From: Nitrospira sp. CG24A
GTDB taxonomy: Bacteria; Nitrospirota; Nitrospiria; Nitrospirales; Nitrospiraceae
Assembly: GCA_002869925.2 (NCBI GenBank)
Contig: NEWT02000035.1
Coordinates: 188,177 to 252,176, forward strand
Direction of reading: 5' to 3'
DNA length: 64,000 nt
Shown: positions 26,682-37,116 of the stretch, piece by piece
How positions within the stretch are numbered: position 1 is the first letter of the stretch
Layout of the letters: every line of letters starts with the position of its first letter
Translations under genes and position numbers: made by a program
The notes under the pieces: model-generated
What the model was told of the DNA's origin: nothing
Seen by the model: only the letters and a program-made list of their open reading frames with translations
The model's database searches: none

Positions 26682-27206
26682 TTGGGTATGGAACATATTA
26701 TCTCGGTGACAGTCGAGAATAAGTTTGGTTCTCTGTCTCGCATCGCCGGCTTGTTCAGCGGACGTGGATTCAATATTGAAAGCCTCTCAGTCGCGCCGAC
26801 GCTTGATCCGTCTATGTCGCAGATGACTATTGTGACATCCGGTGACGAACGGATTATCGAGCAGATTGTAAAGCAGCTCAATAAACTTATCGACGTCATT
26901 AAGGTCGTGGATCTGAACGAGAGCGATTTTGTCTCACGGGAGACGGCACTCATCAAGGTGCATACGCGGCCGGAGGACCGGGCGGAAGCGTTGCGCATCG
27001 CTGATATTTTTCGCGCGAACGTGATCGATTCTACGCCGGCGACGTACACGATCGAGGTGACCGGGGACCCGCGAAAGATCGGAGCCATCATCAACCTCCT
27101 GCAGCCGCTTGGAATTAAAGAACTCACACGTACCGGACGGGTTGCGGTTGCCCGCGAGTTGATTCGGTCGACGGACGTACAAGCGAAAAAGATTGCCCGC
27201 GAATAG
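26682..27206 (+). CDS. ilvN: Acetolactate synthase, small (regulatory) subunit
   Basis: A 174-residue regulatory subunit with the N-terminal ACT domain HIISVTVENKFGSLSRIAGLFSGRGFNIESL and the C-terminal conserved domain. It confers valine feedback in known systems. The TTG at 26682 has GGGAG about 7 nt upstream; the ATG at 26688 (two codons later) is an alternative. It lies between ilvB and ilvC. Confidence 0.96.
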   Translation: MGMEHIISVTVENKFGSLSRIAGLFSGRGFNIESLSVAPTLDPSMSQMTIVTSGDERIIEQIVKQLNKLIDVIKVVDLNESDFVSRETALIKVHTRPEDRAEALRIADIFRANVIDSTPATYTIEVTGDPRKIGAIINLLQPLGIKELTRTGRVAVARELIRSTDVQAKKIARE

Positions 27207-27267
27207 GCGTGACCTCGGACTCAATGCCCAATCGGTTTTTTGACACGATGATTACCCTAAGGAGTGA

Positions 27268-28283
<1,016 letters not shown>

Positions 28284-28284
<1 letters not shown>

Positions 28285-28365
28285 CAGGAGGTTGAGCCGC
28301 GACTTTCCACGCCGTATTTAATCGCTGCGGTCTTGCCTGGGCTTAGACGAGTCTCAGCATGGCCG
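28284..28365 (+). repeat. Degenerate dispersed-repeat copy after ilvC
   Basis: TAGCAGGAGGTTGAGC at the ilvC stop, then AATCGCTGCGGTCTTGCCTGG, match the left end and the CGCTGCGGCCTTGC body motif of the family. The right terminus is lost. Confidence 0.55.
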
Positions 28366-28428
28366 GGCTGGGTGGATGAGAATGAACGTCGGGTCGGGCA
28401 TCCTTCCTGAATAACCTGAGGCGACTCT

Positions 28429-29079
28429 GTGGCGGATCGTGCCGTCGGCATCCCGTTTGCCAAAGAGGGAATTCCCTTCATCGGGGCGGCTGTCGGCGTT
28501 ACACTGCTGGCAGGATGGTTGGGCTGGATCATTGCGACGGTTGGAGCGGCAATCCTGACGCTCTTTGTTTCGTGGTTCTTTCGCAATCCATCCCGCGTGA
28601 TTCCCCGGGGGCCACGTCTCGTTCTCGCTTCGGGTGACGGGAAAGTGATTGCTATCGAAGAAGAGTTCGAGTCCCGTTTCATCAAGGATCGTAGCATCAG
28701 GGTCAGCATCTTCTTGAACGTCTTCGATGTGCATATTAATCGGATTCCCTGTGAAGGGGTCATTGAGGATGTGCAGTACCAACCAGGTTTGTTTCTGGTC
28801 GCCAGTAAACCGGATGCGACATTGAGAAACGAGCAAAATGCGCTCATGATTCGAACCGTGGAGGGTACGAAAGTATTGTGTGTGCAGGTTGCCGGGTTGA
28901 TTGCCAGACGGATCGTCTGTTGGGTTTCGCCAAAAGATCGGGCAGTGCTGGGTGAACGGTTCGGTTTGATTCGATTTGGCTCGAGGATGGATACGTTTCT
29001 TCCTCTCGGGACGTCTATAAAGGTTGCGGTCGGCGATCGAGTGAAAGGTGGGGAAACCATCTTGGGAGAACTCCCATGA
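28429..29079 (+). CDS. psd: Phosphatidylserine decarboxylase proenzyme (short type)
   Basis: Psd makes phosphatidylethanolamine. The 216-residue protein is the short archaeal-type form with an N-terminal membrane segment (PFIGAAVGVTLLAGWLGWIIATVGAAILTLFV, in part). The self-cleavage site that creates the pyruvoyl group is Gly184-Ser185 in LIRFGSRMD. A GTG start is used. It overlaps pssA by ATGA, and PssA makes its substrate. Confidence 0.95.
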   Translation: MADRAVGIPFAKEGIPFIGAAVGVTLLAGWLGWIIATVGAAILTLFVSWFFRNPSRVIPRGPRLVLASGDGKVIAIEEEFESRFIKDRSIRVSIFLNVFDVHINRIPCEGVIEDVQYQPGLFLVASKPDATLRNEQNALMIRTVEGTKVLCVQVAGLIARRIVCWVSPKDRAVLGERFGLIRFGSRMDTFLPLGTSIKVAVGDRVKGGETILGELP

Positions 29080-29882
29080 AGACTGTCGGACTTCGCCAAT
29101 CATTTGGAAGAGATGGGAAGCGGCGCAAAGCCGCCATGCATTTGATTCCCAATCTTTTCACGACAGGGAATCTGTTGTGCGGCGTGTTTTCGATGCTGTC
29201 CGTGTTTAATGCGGACTACATGATTGCAGCAGTCGCCATTCTGGTGGCGATGATCTTCGATATACTTGATGGAAAATCTGCACGGTTGACGAACAGCACC
29301 AGCCATTTTGGTTTTGAGTACGACTCGTTGTCGGATGTGGTGTCGTTCGGGGTTGCACCAGGCCTCTTGATTTATTCCTGGGCGCTGAGCGGGCAGGGCA
29401 TGTTCGGTATGGCGGTGATGTTTGCGTATGTCGCGATGGGCGCAGTCCGGTTGGCTCGGTTTAATTCGACAACCTCTGTGCCGGACGGCAAATACTTTAC
29501 CGGGTTGGCGATTCCTGCAGCGGCTGGGGTTGTGGCGTCGCTCGTGATTTTTGATCACTATAGTCTCAGGATGGGGACGGAAGTGAAGCCCTTCCTTGTG
29601 TTGATTATTACGCTGACCTTGTCGTTCTTGATGGTGAGTACCATCAAGTATCGAAGCTTTAAAGACATGAAGTTCCGTGGCGGTCAGCACATTACCTATC
29701 TGGTATGGGGAATTTTGACCCTCATGCTGTTGGCAGCCTGGCCCCAAGTGATGTTATTTGTCATCTTTGCAGGGTACGCTCTCCTTGGCCCGGCAGAGCG
29801 GCTTGTCGGACTTTTTTCCAAAGTGGCCGGGAAGCGTCCATTGCCAAAGACCGAACAGCCAGTGAACGAATCGAAGGTCTAA
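29076..29882 (+). CDS. pssA: CDP-diacylglycerol-serine O-phosphatidyltransferase
   Basis: PssA forms phosphatidylserine from CDP-diacylglycerol and serine in the membrane. The 268-residue protein has the CDP-alcohol phosphatidyltransferase motif spread as DILDGKSARLTNSTSHFGFEYDSLSD and several transmembrane helices. It is translationally coupled to psd. The leuA T-box leader begins immediately downstream. Confidence 0.95.
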   Translation: MKTVGLRQSFGRDGKRRKAAMHLIPNLFTTGNLLCGVFSMLSVFNADYMIAAVAILVAMIFDILDGKSARLTNSTSHFGFEYDSLSDVVSFGVAPGLLIYSWALSGQGMFGMAVMFAYVAMGAVRLARFNSTTSVPDGKYFTGLAIPAAAGVVASLVIFDHYSLRMGTEVKPFLVLIITLTLSFLMVSTIKYRSFKDMKFRGGQHITYLVWGILTLMLLAAWPQVMLFVIFAGYALLGPAERLVGLFSKVAGKRPLPKTEQPVNESKV

Positions 29883-29890
29883 TTGGCGAC

Positions 29891-30140
29891 GACGAGGAGT
29901 AGTACGCGATTCGCACAGCAATAGAGAGCTGGTGATATGGTGCAAACCAGCCTGTGTGGCGCCGAACTCGCCTCTGAGCCAGAATCTATGAAACCCGAGT
30001 AATGGATTCCGTCTCGCCCCCGTGACAGGGCGTAATGAAGAGCCGTGGATAGCGTACGTTGTCCAAGGTTAAATCAGGGTGGTACCACGGAGCTTCTTGA
30101 GCCTCCGTCCCTGGGCGTAGGGATGGAGGCTTTTGTGTTT
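29891..30140 (+). promoter_or_regulatory. T-box riboswitch with leucine (CUC) specifier upstream of leuA
   Basis: The T-box sequence AGGGTGGTACCACGG lies at 30076-30090. Stem I shows an AGTA S-turn near 29898-29904, the distal AGAGAGC...GGTGATATGGTGCAAACC region, and GAACTC with specifier CTC at 29967-29969 (Leu). A strong terminator, GCCTCCGTCC (30101-30110) with GGATGGAGGC (30121-30130) then TTTTGTGTTT, follows. Uncharged leucyl-tRNA should stabilise antitermination and allow leuA expression. Confidence 0.92.
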
Positions 30141-30142
30141 TT

Positions 30143-30266
30143 GCAGACTGCTGAAAACGGCCGCCAGCTTCATTCTCGGTTTGAAGACATCCTCAACGTA
30201 TCCCAGAGGGTACGCTTGCGGTGTCTTCTGCTGCGGCCTTGCTGGGCGATCGTTTTGAGCAGTCTG
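30143..30266 (+). repeat. Dispersed palindromic repeat, short form (copy 5)
   Basis: Left end GCAGACTGCTGAAAACGGC, right end CGTTTTGAGCAGTCTG: the ACTGCT/AGCAGT change is symmetrical, so the terminal pairing is kept. It lies between the T-box terminator and the leuA ribosome-binding site, inside the leuA transcript. Confidence 0.85.
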
Positions 30267-30287
30267 AATTGAAGAGAGGGTAAAAAT

Positions 30288-31835
30288 ATGACACGCATGA
30301 TCAGAATTTTTGATACGACGCTCCGAGATGGCGAGCAATCGCCGGGGGCCAGCATGAATGTGGAAGAGAAAATCATGGTGGCGAAACAACTCGCGCGGTT
30401 AGGGGTCGATATCATCGAGGCAGGGTTTGCGTATAGCTCGCCTGGGGATTTTGAGGCGGTGCGTCGGATCGCGCAGGAAGTCGAGGGACCGACGATTTGC
30501 AGCTTGGCTCGAGCCCGCCCGGAGGATATCGATCGAGCCTGGGAGGCATTGAAGGGGGCTCCGAAGGTCCGCATTCATACGTTTCTCTCGACCTCGGATA
30601 TCCACTTGAAGCATCAGTTTAGAATGACGCGTGATGAAGCAAAGGCACGCGCGGTTGAAATGGTGCAACGGGCGAGGGGCTATGTGGATGATGTGGAGTT
30701 TTCACCCATGGATGCCAGTCGCTCCGATCCGGCTTATCTCTATGAGGTCATTGAGGCGGTGATCGCCGCAGGAGCTGGGACGATCAACATTCCCGACACG
30801 GTCGGCTACGCGGTGCCGCAAGAGTTTGGCCGGCTCATTCGGGGCATTCGTGAGCAGGTGTCGAACAGTGCGCAAGCGGTGATCTCTGTCCATTGCCATA
30901 ATGATCTCGGCTTGGCTGTGGGGAATAGTTTGGCGGCGGTGTTTGAAGGGGCAGGCCAAGTTGAATGCACGATCAACGGCATAGGCGAGCGTGCGGGGAA
31001 CACGGCATTGGAAGAAATTGTCATGGGGATTCGGACCAGGAAGGATTTTTACCAGGCTGACACGAGGATTCGGACCGAAGAGATTTCGAAGACCAGCCGA
31101 TTAGTCAGCAAGATCACCGGCATGATGGTGCAGCCGAACAAGGCGATCGTCGGGGCGAACGCCTTTGCCCATACATCCGGCATTCATCAAGATGGGCTGC
31201 TGAAAGACAAAACGACCTATGAAATCATGCGGCCGGAGACGATCGGGTTGATTGAGAGCAAAATGGTCATGGGAAAACTCTCAGGCCGGCACGCATTTCG
31301 GCAGAGGCTGGTGGAGTTGGGCTATACCCTTTCGGACGAAGAGGTCAATCATGCGTTCGAGCGGTTTAAAAAGTTGGCCGATCAGAAGAAGGAGATCTAT
31401 GAGGAGGACCTCGAAGTGATCGTGTCCGAAGAGTTAGTGAAAATGGCCGATCGGATCACGTTGAAGTCTTTCCATGTGACCAGCGGGACAGATCAGGTGC
31501 CGACCGCCACAGTCGAGCTCGAGGTCGATGGGCAAACGATTGCGCAGACCGGGGCCGGAGACGGGCCGGTGGATGCGGTGTATCGGACGATCGCCATCAT
31601 GACGCAGACGAAAAGCACACTTCTCATGTATGCCGTCAAGGCGATTACAGGAGGGACGGATGCTCAAGGCGAAGTTTCGGTCCGGGTTCAAGAAGATGGG
31701 CGCACGGTTTCAGGGCATGGCGCGGACACGGATATTATCATGGCCTCAGCAAGGGCCTATCTGAATGCGCTGAATAAGCTGTCATACTTGGCGGGAAAGC
31801 AGGCGCAGGGCGAACAGAGGGTAAGCTTGATTTAG
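30288..31835 (+). CDS. leuA: 2-isopropylmalate synthase
   Basis: LeuA condenses acetyl-CoA with 2-ketoisovalerate in the committed step of leucine synthesis. The 515-residue protein starts [23 protein letters not shown], has the metal ligands in DTTLRDGEQ and the [16 protein letters not shown] region, and a C-terminal regulatory domain from about residue 390. The leucine specifier of the upstream T-box supports LeuA over citramalate synthase. AGAGAGGG precedes the ATG. Confidence 0.96.
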   Translation: MTRMIRIFDTTLRDGEQSPGASMNVEEKIMVAKQLARLGVDIIEAGFAYSSPGDFEAVRRIAQEVEGPTICSLARARPEDIDRAWEALKGAPKVRIHTFLSTSDIHLKHQFRMTRDEAKARAVEMVQRARGYVDDVEFSPMDASRSDPAYLYEVIEAVIAAGAGTINIPDTVGYAVPQEFGRLIRGIREQVSNSAQAVISVHCHNDLGLAVGNSLAAVFEGAGQVECTINGIGERAGNTALEEIVMGIRTRKDFYQADTRIRTEEISKTSRLVSKITGMMVQPNKAIVGANAFAHTSGIHQDGLLKDKTTYEIMRPETIGLIESKMVMGKLSGRHAFRQRLVELGYTLSDEEVNHAFERFKKLADQKKEIYEEDLEVIVSEELVKMADRITLKSFHVTSGTDQVPTATVELEVDGQTIAQTGAGDGPVDAVYRTIAIMTQTKSTLLMYAVKAITGGTDAQGEVSVRVQEDGRTVSGHGADTDIIMASARAYLNALNKLSYLAGKQAQGEQRVSLI

Positions 31836-31907
31836 GGAAAGTGACCACGATACAGTCAGCGGCTCGGGTCTGAAACCGGGACAATATTGTTGGCTGTGAG
31901 GTGATCC

Positions 31908-32270
31908 GTGGTTCATGTGAATCTGGCAGCTCGGCCTGAGTTTCTGGCCGGGGATCATACGCGCCTGCGAGAGCTCCTGCATCCGGCGAAACAACCGCTC
32001 GCGCTTGGGTATAGTATGGCGCATGGGATCTTGGCTCCCGGCGCTCGGTCGAAACGGCACCGTCTCACGTCCTCAGAGGTCTACTACATTATTGCAGGTC
32101 GTGGGCGATTGACCGTTGATGATGCTGTCGTCGCGGTGGAACCAGGTTCTGTGGTCTATGTGCCTCCTGGAGGCACACAGTCTTTGGATAATGTTGGGCC
32201 TACTGACATCGTGTTCCTGTGTCTGGTTGATCCTGCGTGGCGACCGGAGGATGAAGAAGTGTTGGAATAG
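31908..32270 (+). CDS. Cupin-domain protein
   Basis: A 120-residue single-domain cupin (beta-barrel) starting at GTG. The two cupin motifs are visible as SKRHRLTSSEVYYIIAGRGRLTVDD and PGSVVYVPPGGTQSLDNVG; the usual HxH of motif 1 is partly replaced. The substrate is unknown. It lies between leuA and leuB and may be co-transcribed with them. Confidence 0.85.
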   Translation: MVHVNLAARPEFLAGDHTRLRELLHPAKQPLALGYSMAHGILAPGARSKRHRLTSSEVYYIIAGRGRLTVDDAVVAVEPGSVVYVPPGGTQSLDNVGPTDIVFLCLVDPAWRPEDEEVLE

Positions 32271-32311
32271 AAGTTGCTGCGGTCAATACTTACAATGGGG
32301 GAGAGTAGCCT

Positions 32312-33385
32312 GTGAAAGCGAAGATAGCCGTATTGGCTGGTGATGGAGTAGGTCGAGAGATCGTTCCTGAAGCGGTAAAGGTATTGAAGGCTGTGGCCGA
32401 GAAGTTCGGCCATACATTCGAATTTCTCCCCGGTGATGTTGGCGGGCAGGCCATCGACAAAGTGGGTGTTCCACTTCCTCAAGAAACGCTGACCTTGGCG
32501 AAACAGAGCCACGCGGTCTTGCTCGGTGCGGTTGGTGGTCCGAAGTGGGAGGGATTAGAGTATAGCTTGCGTCCAGAGCGTGCGCTGCTGGGTTTGCGAG
32601 AGCACCTCGGGCTCTATGCGAATTTGCGCCCGGCGAAGCTCTATCCGATGTTGGCCGATGCCTCCACGTTGAAACGCGAGGTGATTGAGGGCATCGACAT
32701 TCTCGTCGTTCGTGAACTGACCGGCGGCATTTATTTCGGGAAGCCAAAGGGGATTGAGAAACTGCCGAATGGGAGCGAGCGAGGGGTCAACACGGAGGTC
32801 TATACGACTGAAGAAATCCAACGTATTGCGAAAGTGGCATTCGAGGCGGCGAGAAAACGACGGAAAAAAGTGATGTCTGTCGACAAAGCAAACGTGCTGG
32901 AGTCATCCGAGCTGTGGCGTCGTGTAGTCACGGACGTTCACAAACACTATCCGGATGTAGAGCTGAGTCATATCTATGTCGATAATGCGGCGATGCAACT
33001 CGTGCGTAACCCGCGGCAGTTCGATGTGATGCTGTGCAACAATATCTTTGGCGACATTCTGAGCGACGAAGCCGCGATGTTGACCGGGTCCATCGGCATG
33101 TTGCCGTCTGCCAGCATCGGCGCGCAGGTCGGATTGTTCGAGCCGATTCATGGCAGCGCGCCGGACATTGCGGGAAAGAATGTGGCGAATCCTATTGCGA
33201 CGATTGCTTCGGCGGCGATGATGTTGTCTTATGGGTTCAAGTTAGATACGGAAGCGGAAACTATCGGGCAGGCGATTGTGAAAACACTCGATCTCGGGTA
33301 TCGCACGAAAGATATTCACAGCCTTGGTACTCGCCTGGTTAGCACAACCGAAATGGGCGAGGCCATCCTGCGAAATCTGAACTAA
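32312..33385 (+). CDS. leuB: 3-isopropylmalate dehydrogenase
   Basis: LeuB oxidatively decarboxylates 3-isopropylmalate with NAD+. The 357-residue protein starts at GTG ([22 protein letters not shown]) and carries the family's [24 protein letters not shown] and [24 protein letters not shown] segments. leuC and leuD are not in the window. The NHL gene follows after 18 nt. Confidence 0.97.
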   Translation: MKAKIAVLAGDGVGREIVPEAVKVLKAVAEKFGHTFEFLPGDVGGQAIDKVGVPLPQETLTLAKQSHAVLLGAVGGPKWEGLEYSLRPERALLGLREHLGLYANLRPAKLYPMLADASTLKREVIEGIDILVVRELTGGIYFGKPKGIEKLPNGSERGVNTEVYTTEEIQRIAKVAFEAARKRRKKVMSVDKANVLESSELWRRVVTDVHKHYPDVELSHIYVDNAAMQLVRNPRQFDVMLCNNIFGDILSDEAAMLTGSIGMLPSASIGAQVGLFEPIHGSAPDIAGKNVANPIATIASAAMMLSYGFKLDTEAETIGQAIVKTLDLGYRTKDIHSLGTRLVSTTEMGEAILRNLN

Positions 33386-33403
33386 GAGAGATGTTCGATA
33401 CAG

Positions 33404-34609
33404 ATGAAGGCCAATCTCACAGCTGGATTGATCCTGACCATTGCCGGTACCGGAGTTTCAGGCTGGTCAGGAGATGGAACGGTCGCCTCCACGGCTTGTC
33501 TGAATGAGCCGAAGAGTGTGACCGTCGATGCAGAGGGAAATCTTTTCATCGCTGACTCAGAGAACCACGTCGTTCGAAAGATCGATCGGAAGACCCTTTG
33601 TATCACAACCGTTGCGGGCATGGTTCAGGCGTTTGACGCAGGGACGACACCCGTTCTGCCGGCTTCAAGATCTGAGGATGTCGATGAGGATCCTCTTTCT
33701 GAAACCAGCAAGGTCGACTTGCACGCTGTGACCCAACAGACCGACTTGAGTGGAACGGTGCGATATGTTGCGGTCAGTACAGCGCCGGGTATGCACTTCG
33801 GTGGTGATGGTGGACCGGCTGATCAAGCCCTGCTGAATTTTCCCACAGCAGTGGTAGTCGATCGGGCGGGGCATCTCTATATTGCGGACACCCTGAACCA
33901 TCGAGTGCGGCGTGTGGATGCGGTGACAGGGGCGATTACGACCGTGGCCGGCCTGGGCAAGCCTCGGTATTCTGGCGATGGAGGATTAGCCGTGGAGACC
34001 GGATTGAACGAACCGGCTGCATTAGCGCTAAGCGACGACGGGATCCTCTACATCGCTGACCAGAGTAACAATCGTGTGCGGGCGGTAGATTTGGCATCGG
34101 GAATGATTCGGACGGTCGCAGGGACAGGCACAGCAGCGTATAATGGAGACGGTCTGACTGCGACAGAGACCGATCTGGCCGGCCCCAGCGGATTGGCGCT
34201 GGCGTCGGATGGTACTTTGTACATTGCCGATTGCTTCAACGGAAGGATTCGCGCGGTCGATCCTGTCACTGGTCTGATACGAACTGTGGTGGGTAACGGC
34301 GGAGAGTATCGGTATCAAGGGTTGGATGAACCGCCCAGCTCCAGCGCCTCTCGGCCAGCGGGGATTACATTGGATGATGAGGGAAATCTGTACATGACCG
34401 ATTCCGACAACCACCTGGTGCGGCGGTGGGATCGAATCTCCGGGCGTATTGAACGCATTGCCGGTGTGGGTGTGTCTGACTACAGTGGCGATGGGGGCGC
34501 TGCCCTCGAAGCCAGTTTGAGCTACCCGTTTGGAATCGTGTTAGATCGCGCAGGGCATCTCTTCGTGGCCGATACATTCAATCATCGCATTCGTGAGATC
34601 ATATTGTAG
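33404..34609 (+). CDS. NHL-repeat beta-propeller protein
   Basis: A 401-residue protein of five to six NHL repeats, seen as recurring GHLYIADTLNHRVRRVDAVTG and ITTVAGLGKPRYSGDGG-like units (quoted in part). No signal peptide is evident at the ATG. NHL propellers usually bind proteins or ligands; no catalytic residues can be named. It sits between leuB and asd with short gaps and may be carried in the same transcript. Confidence 0.9.
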   Translation: MKANLTAGLILTIAGTGVSGWSGDGTVASTACLNEPKSVTVDAEGNLFIADSENHVVRKIDRKTLCITTVAGMVQAFDAGTTPVLPASRSEDVDEDPLSETSKVDLHAVTQQTDLSGTVRYVAVSTAPGMHFGGDGGPADQALLNFPTAVVVDRAGHLYIADTLNHRVRRVDAVTGAITTVAGLGKPRYSGDGGLAVETGLNEPAALALSDDGILYIADQSNNRVRAVDLASGMIRTVAGTGTAAYNGDGLTATETDLAGPSGLALASDGTLYIADCFNGRIRAVDPVTGLIRTVVGNGGEYRYQGLDEPPSSSASRPAGITLDDEGNLYMTDSDNHLVRRWDRISGRIERIAGVGVSDYSGDGGAALEASLSYPFGIVLDRAGHLFVADTFNHRIREIIL

Positions 34610-34625
34610 GTAGGGTCGAGGGGGC

Positions 34626-35648
34626 ATGGTGAAAAAGAAATCAGGGTATGTGGTGGCCATCCTCGGCGCAACGGGGGCGGTTGGGAAAGAAACTCTTGAG
34701 ATTTTAGAGGAACGAAAGTTTCCCTTGGCGGCCCTACGTCTGTTTGCCTCAAAGCGTTCGGCCGGTGAGATGATGTCGTGCCAGGGCAAAGAATGGAAGG
34801 TTGAAGAGCTGACTGCGGAGTCGTCGTTTGCCGGTGTCGACTTCGCGCTTATTTCAGCGACGGATGCCATCAGCCGCGAGTACGGTCAACGGCTTGGGGC
34901 GGCGGGGGTTGTCGTCATCGATGACAGCGGCGTCTTTCGGATGGAGGCCGATGTTCCGTTGGTGGTGCCGGAAGTCAATGCCCACGCGTTGACGACGATG
35001 CCTCGCGGCATTGTGTCCATTCCCAATTGCACGACGACCCCGCTTGTCATGGCGCTCAAGCCGTTGCAGGATGCCGTGGGGGTCAAGCGCGTGGTTGTGA
35101 CGACGTTTCAATCAGTCTCCGGGACCGGCGCCGCAGCTATGGAAGAGTTGATGACGCAGACAAAAGATTTGATGTCCTTTCGAGACACAAAGGCCGAAGT
35201 GTATCCCTATCAGATCGCCTTCAACTTGCTGCCGCACATCGGATCCTTCAACGATGGAGGGGATTGTTCCGAGGAAGTGAAGATCGCCCGGGAGACGAGG
35301 AAAATTCTTGAAGCACCGGCGCTTCGTGTGACGGCGACGACGGTGCGTGTTCCGGTGTTACGCTGTCATTCTGAAGCGATCAATGTGGAACTGGGACGGC
35401 CACTCAAGCCGAATGAAGCCCGTGCGCTCTTGGCGGCAATGCCGGGGGTGATTGTGTACGATGATCCCGCCAAGAAGCTCTATCCTATGCCTTTGGATGC
35501 GACCGGCAAGGACGAGGTCTACATCGGCCGTGTCAGGGAAGACGAATCGATCACGAACGGCCTGAATCTTTGGGTGGTATCCGACAATCTCCGCAAGGGG
35601 GCTGCGCTCAATGCGGTGCAAATCGCAGAGCATGTCGTTCGAGGCTGA
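34626..35648 (+). CDS. asd: Aspartate-semialdehyde dehydrogenase
   Basis: Asd reduces aspartyl phosphate to aspartate semialdehyde for lysine/diaminopimelate, threonine and methionine synthesis. The 340-residue protein has the NADP motif VAILGATGAVGKETLEIL and the catalytic cysteine in SIPNCTTTPLVMAL. The DUF2905 gene overlaps its stop by TGATG. Confidence 0.97.
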   Translation: MVKKKSGYVVAILGATGAVGKETLEILEERKFPLAALRLFASKRSAGEMMSCQGKEWKVEELTAESSFAGVDFALISATDAISREYGQRLGAAGVVVIDDSGVFRMEADVPLVVPEVNAHALTTMPRGIVSIPNCTTTPLVMALKPLQDAVGVKRVVVTTFQSVSGTGAAAMEELMTQTKDLMSFRDTKAEVYPYQIAFNLLPHIGSFNDGGDCSEEVKIARETRKILEAPALRVTATTVRVPVLRCHSEAINVELGRPLKPNEARALLAAMPGVIVYDDPAKKLYPMPLDATGKDEVYIGRVREDESITNGLNLWVVSDNLRKGAALNAVQIAEHVVRG

Positions 35649-35902
35649 TGGCTGAATGGGGAAATCTCGGAAAGGTGTTTGTCGGGGTTGGATTGTGTGT
35701 GGTGTTGATCGGCTTGTTGCTGCTGATCGCAGATCGCGTGCCCGGAATCGGAAACCTCCTAGGATGGCTCGGAAAACTTCCCGGCGACATCTCCATTCGA
35801 CGAGATAACTTCAGTTTTTCGTTTCCCATTGTCACCAGCCTGCTCCTCAGCATCATCCTGAGTCTGGTATTCTATCTCATATCATGGATCTTTCGCCGAT
35901 GA
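35648..35902 (+). CDS. DUF2905 small membrane protein
   Basis: An 84-residue protein with two hydrophobic segments (VFVGVGLCVVLIGLLLLI and VTSLLLSIILSLVFYLI) flanking PGIGNLLGWLGKLPGDISIRRDNFSFSFP, the hallmark of DUF2905. Its function is unknown. It is coupled to asd upstream (TGATG) and to the SpoIID-like gene downstream (ATGA). Confidence 0.9.
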   Translation: MAEWGNLGKVFVGVGLCVVLIGLLLLIADRVPGIGNLLGWLGKLPGDISIRRDNFSFSFPIVTSLLLSIILSLVFYLISWIFRR

Positions 35903-37116
35903 ACCGGTTGAAGTGTAGCCTGTATGGCGCCATTGTGGCAGGGGCCTGCCTTCTCAGTCTGTCTTCTGGAGCCGAGGCGGCAGAATCGATCCGGGTGCTG
36001 CTGTCTGCCGATGTGTTACGGCTCGATATCCACTCAAGCAATCTGCTGTGGGCGACCGACGCAAAAGGCCGTCGCCAGGCTCTGCGCACGCCGGCTCAGA
36101 TCATCGCTGCCGGCAAGGGATTTTTATTGAATGGCGTTCGTAGGCAGACGGAGCAGTTAACATTGCATGGTGGAGGGCAAGGTCTCACACTGACCTTCCC
36201 ACGACCCACTCGAAAGTCCAAAGGGGGGGCGGCGGTGTTATCGGGCGACTCCGGCACAGAGGTCTCGGTGAGCGGTCTCATCCATCTCGTGCGAAAAGAT
36301 AAGGGGTTTCTGGTTATTAACCAAGTCGATATGGAAGAGTATGTTAAAGGTGTGGTTCCGGCCGAGGTCAGTTCAGCGTGGCATCCCGAGATGCTGAAAG
36401 CACAGGCGGTTGCAGCCAGAACCTATGCGCTCTATCAGCAGAAGTTGAGTGCCGCGCGGGAGTATGACGTGGCGGCGACGGTGCAAGACCAAGTCTATCG
36501 CGGGAAGCAGGGGGTTGATGCCGCGATCTTGCGCGCGATTGAAGAGACGAGAGGGCTGGTTGTGACCTTCCAGGATGCGCCGATCTACGCAGCGTTCTCA
36601 TCAACCGCCGCTGGATTGACGGAAGATGCGACGTATGTGTGGTCGAAAGAATATCCGTATCTCAAGGGTGTGGAGTGCCCTTTCGACCTGATGTCGCCCT
36701 ATTTTCAATGGAAGTCTTCCTTCAAAATCGACACCCTCGAGCAGAATTTGCGTGAGCAGGGCTTTCCTGTGGGTACGATTGCGACGATCACGCCGTTGTC
36801 GTTCAGTAGAGGAGGGCGAGTCGCCACGTTGCGAGTTCTCCACTCCGACGGTGAATTGGTTCTTCGCGGAGAAGAGTTGCGGAAATCGGTTGGCTATACC
36901 ATCATTCCCAGCACGCAGTTTTCCATCGAGTCGATCGGCCAGGATGTGGTACTGTCAGGTTATGGCGCAGGCCATGCTGTCGGTATGTGCCAATGGGGTG
37001 CGAAAGAACTGGCCGAGTTAGGATACCCCTTCTCGATGATTCTTCGATATTACTATCCAGGGACCGAATTGCAGAATATGACGTTGACGAAAGCTCCGAC
37101 CCCACCGTCTTCCTAA
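35899..37116 (+). CDS. SpoIID/LytB-domain secreted protein
   Basis: A ~405-residue protein with a signal peptide (MNRLKCSLYGAIVAGACLLSLSSGAEA). It contains the SpoIID domain text VDMEEYVKGVVPAEVSSAWHPEMLKAQAVAARTYAL and a C-terminal GYGAGHAVGMCQWGAKELAELGYPF. SpoIID is a peptidoglycan lytic transglycosylase in Bacillus; non-sporulating relatives may act in wall remodelling. The ATG at 35899 overlaps DUF2905 by ATGA and gives a clean signal peptide. Confidence 0.9.
   Translation: MNRLKCSLYGAIVAGACLLSLSSGAEAAESIRVLLSADVLRLDIHSSNLLWATDAKGRRQALRTPAQIIAAGKGFLLNGVRRQTEQLTLHGGGQGLTLTFPRPTRKSKGGAAVLSGDSGTEVSVSGLIHLVRKDKGFLVINQVDMEEYVKGVVPAEVSSAWHPEMLKAQAVAARTYALYQQKLSAAREYDVAATVQDQVYRGKQGVDAAILRAIEETRGLVVTFQDAPIYAAFSSTAAGLTEDATYVWSKEYPYLKGVECPFDLMSPYFQWKSSFKIDTLEQNLREQGFPVGTIATITPLSFSRGGRVATLRVLHSDGELVLRGEELRKSVGYTIIPSTQFSIESIGQDVVLSGYGAGHAVGMCQWGAKELAELGYPFSMILRYYYPGTELQNMTLTKAPTPPSS

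Noticed and set aside
30288..31835. Citramalate synthase (cimA)
   Set aside because: The T-box specifier is leucine and the sequence and length match 2-isopropylmalate synthase.
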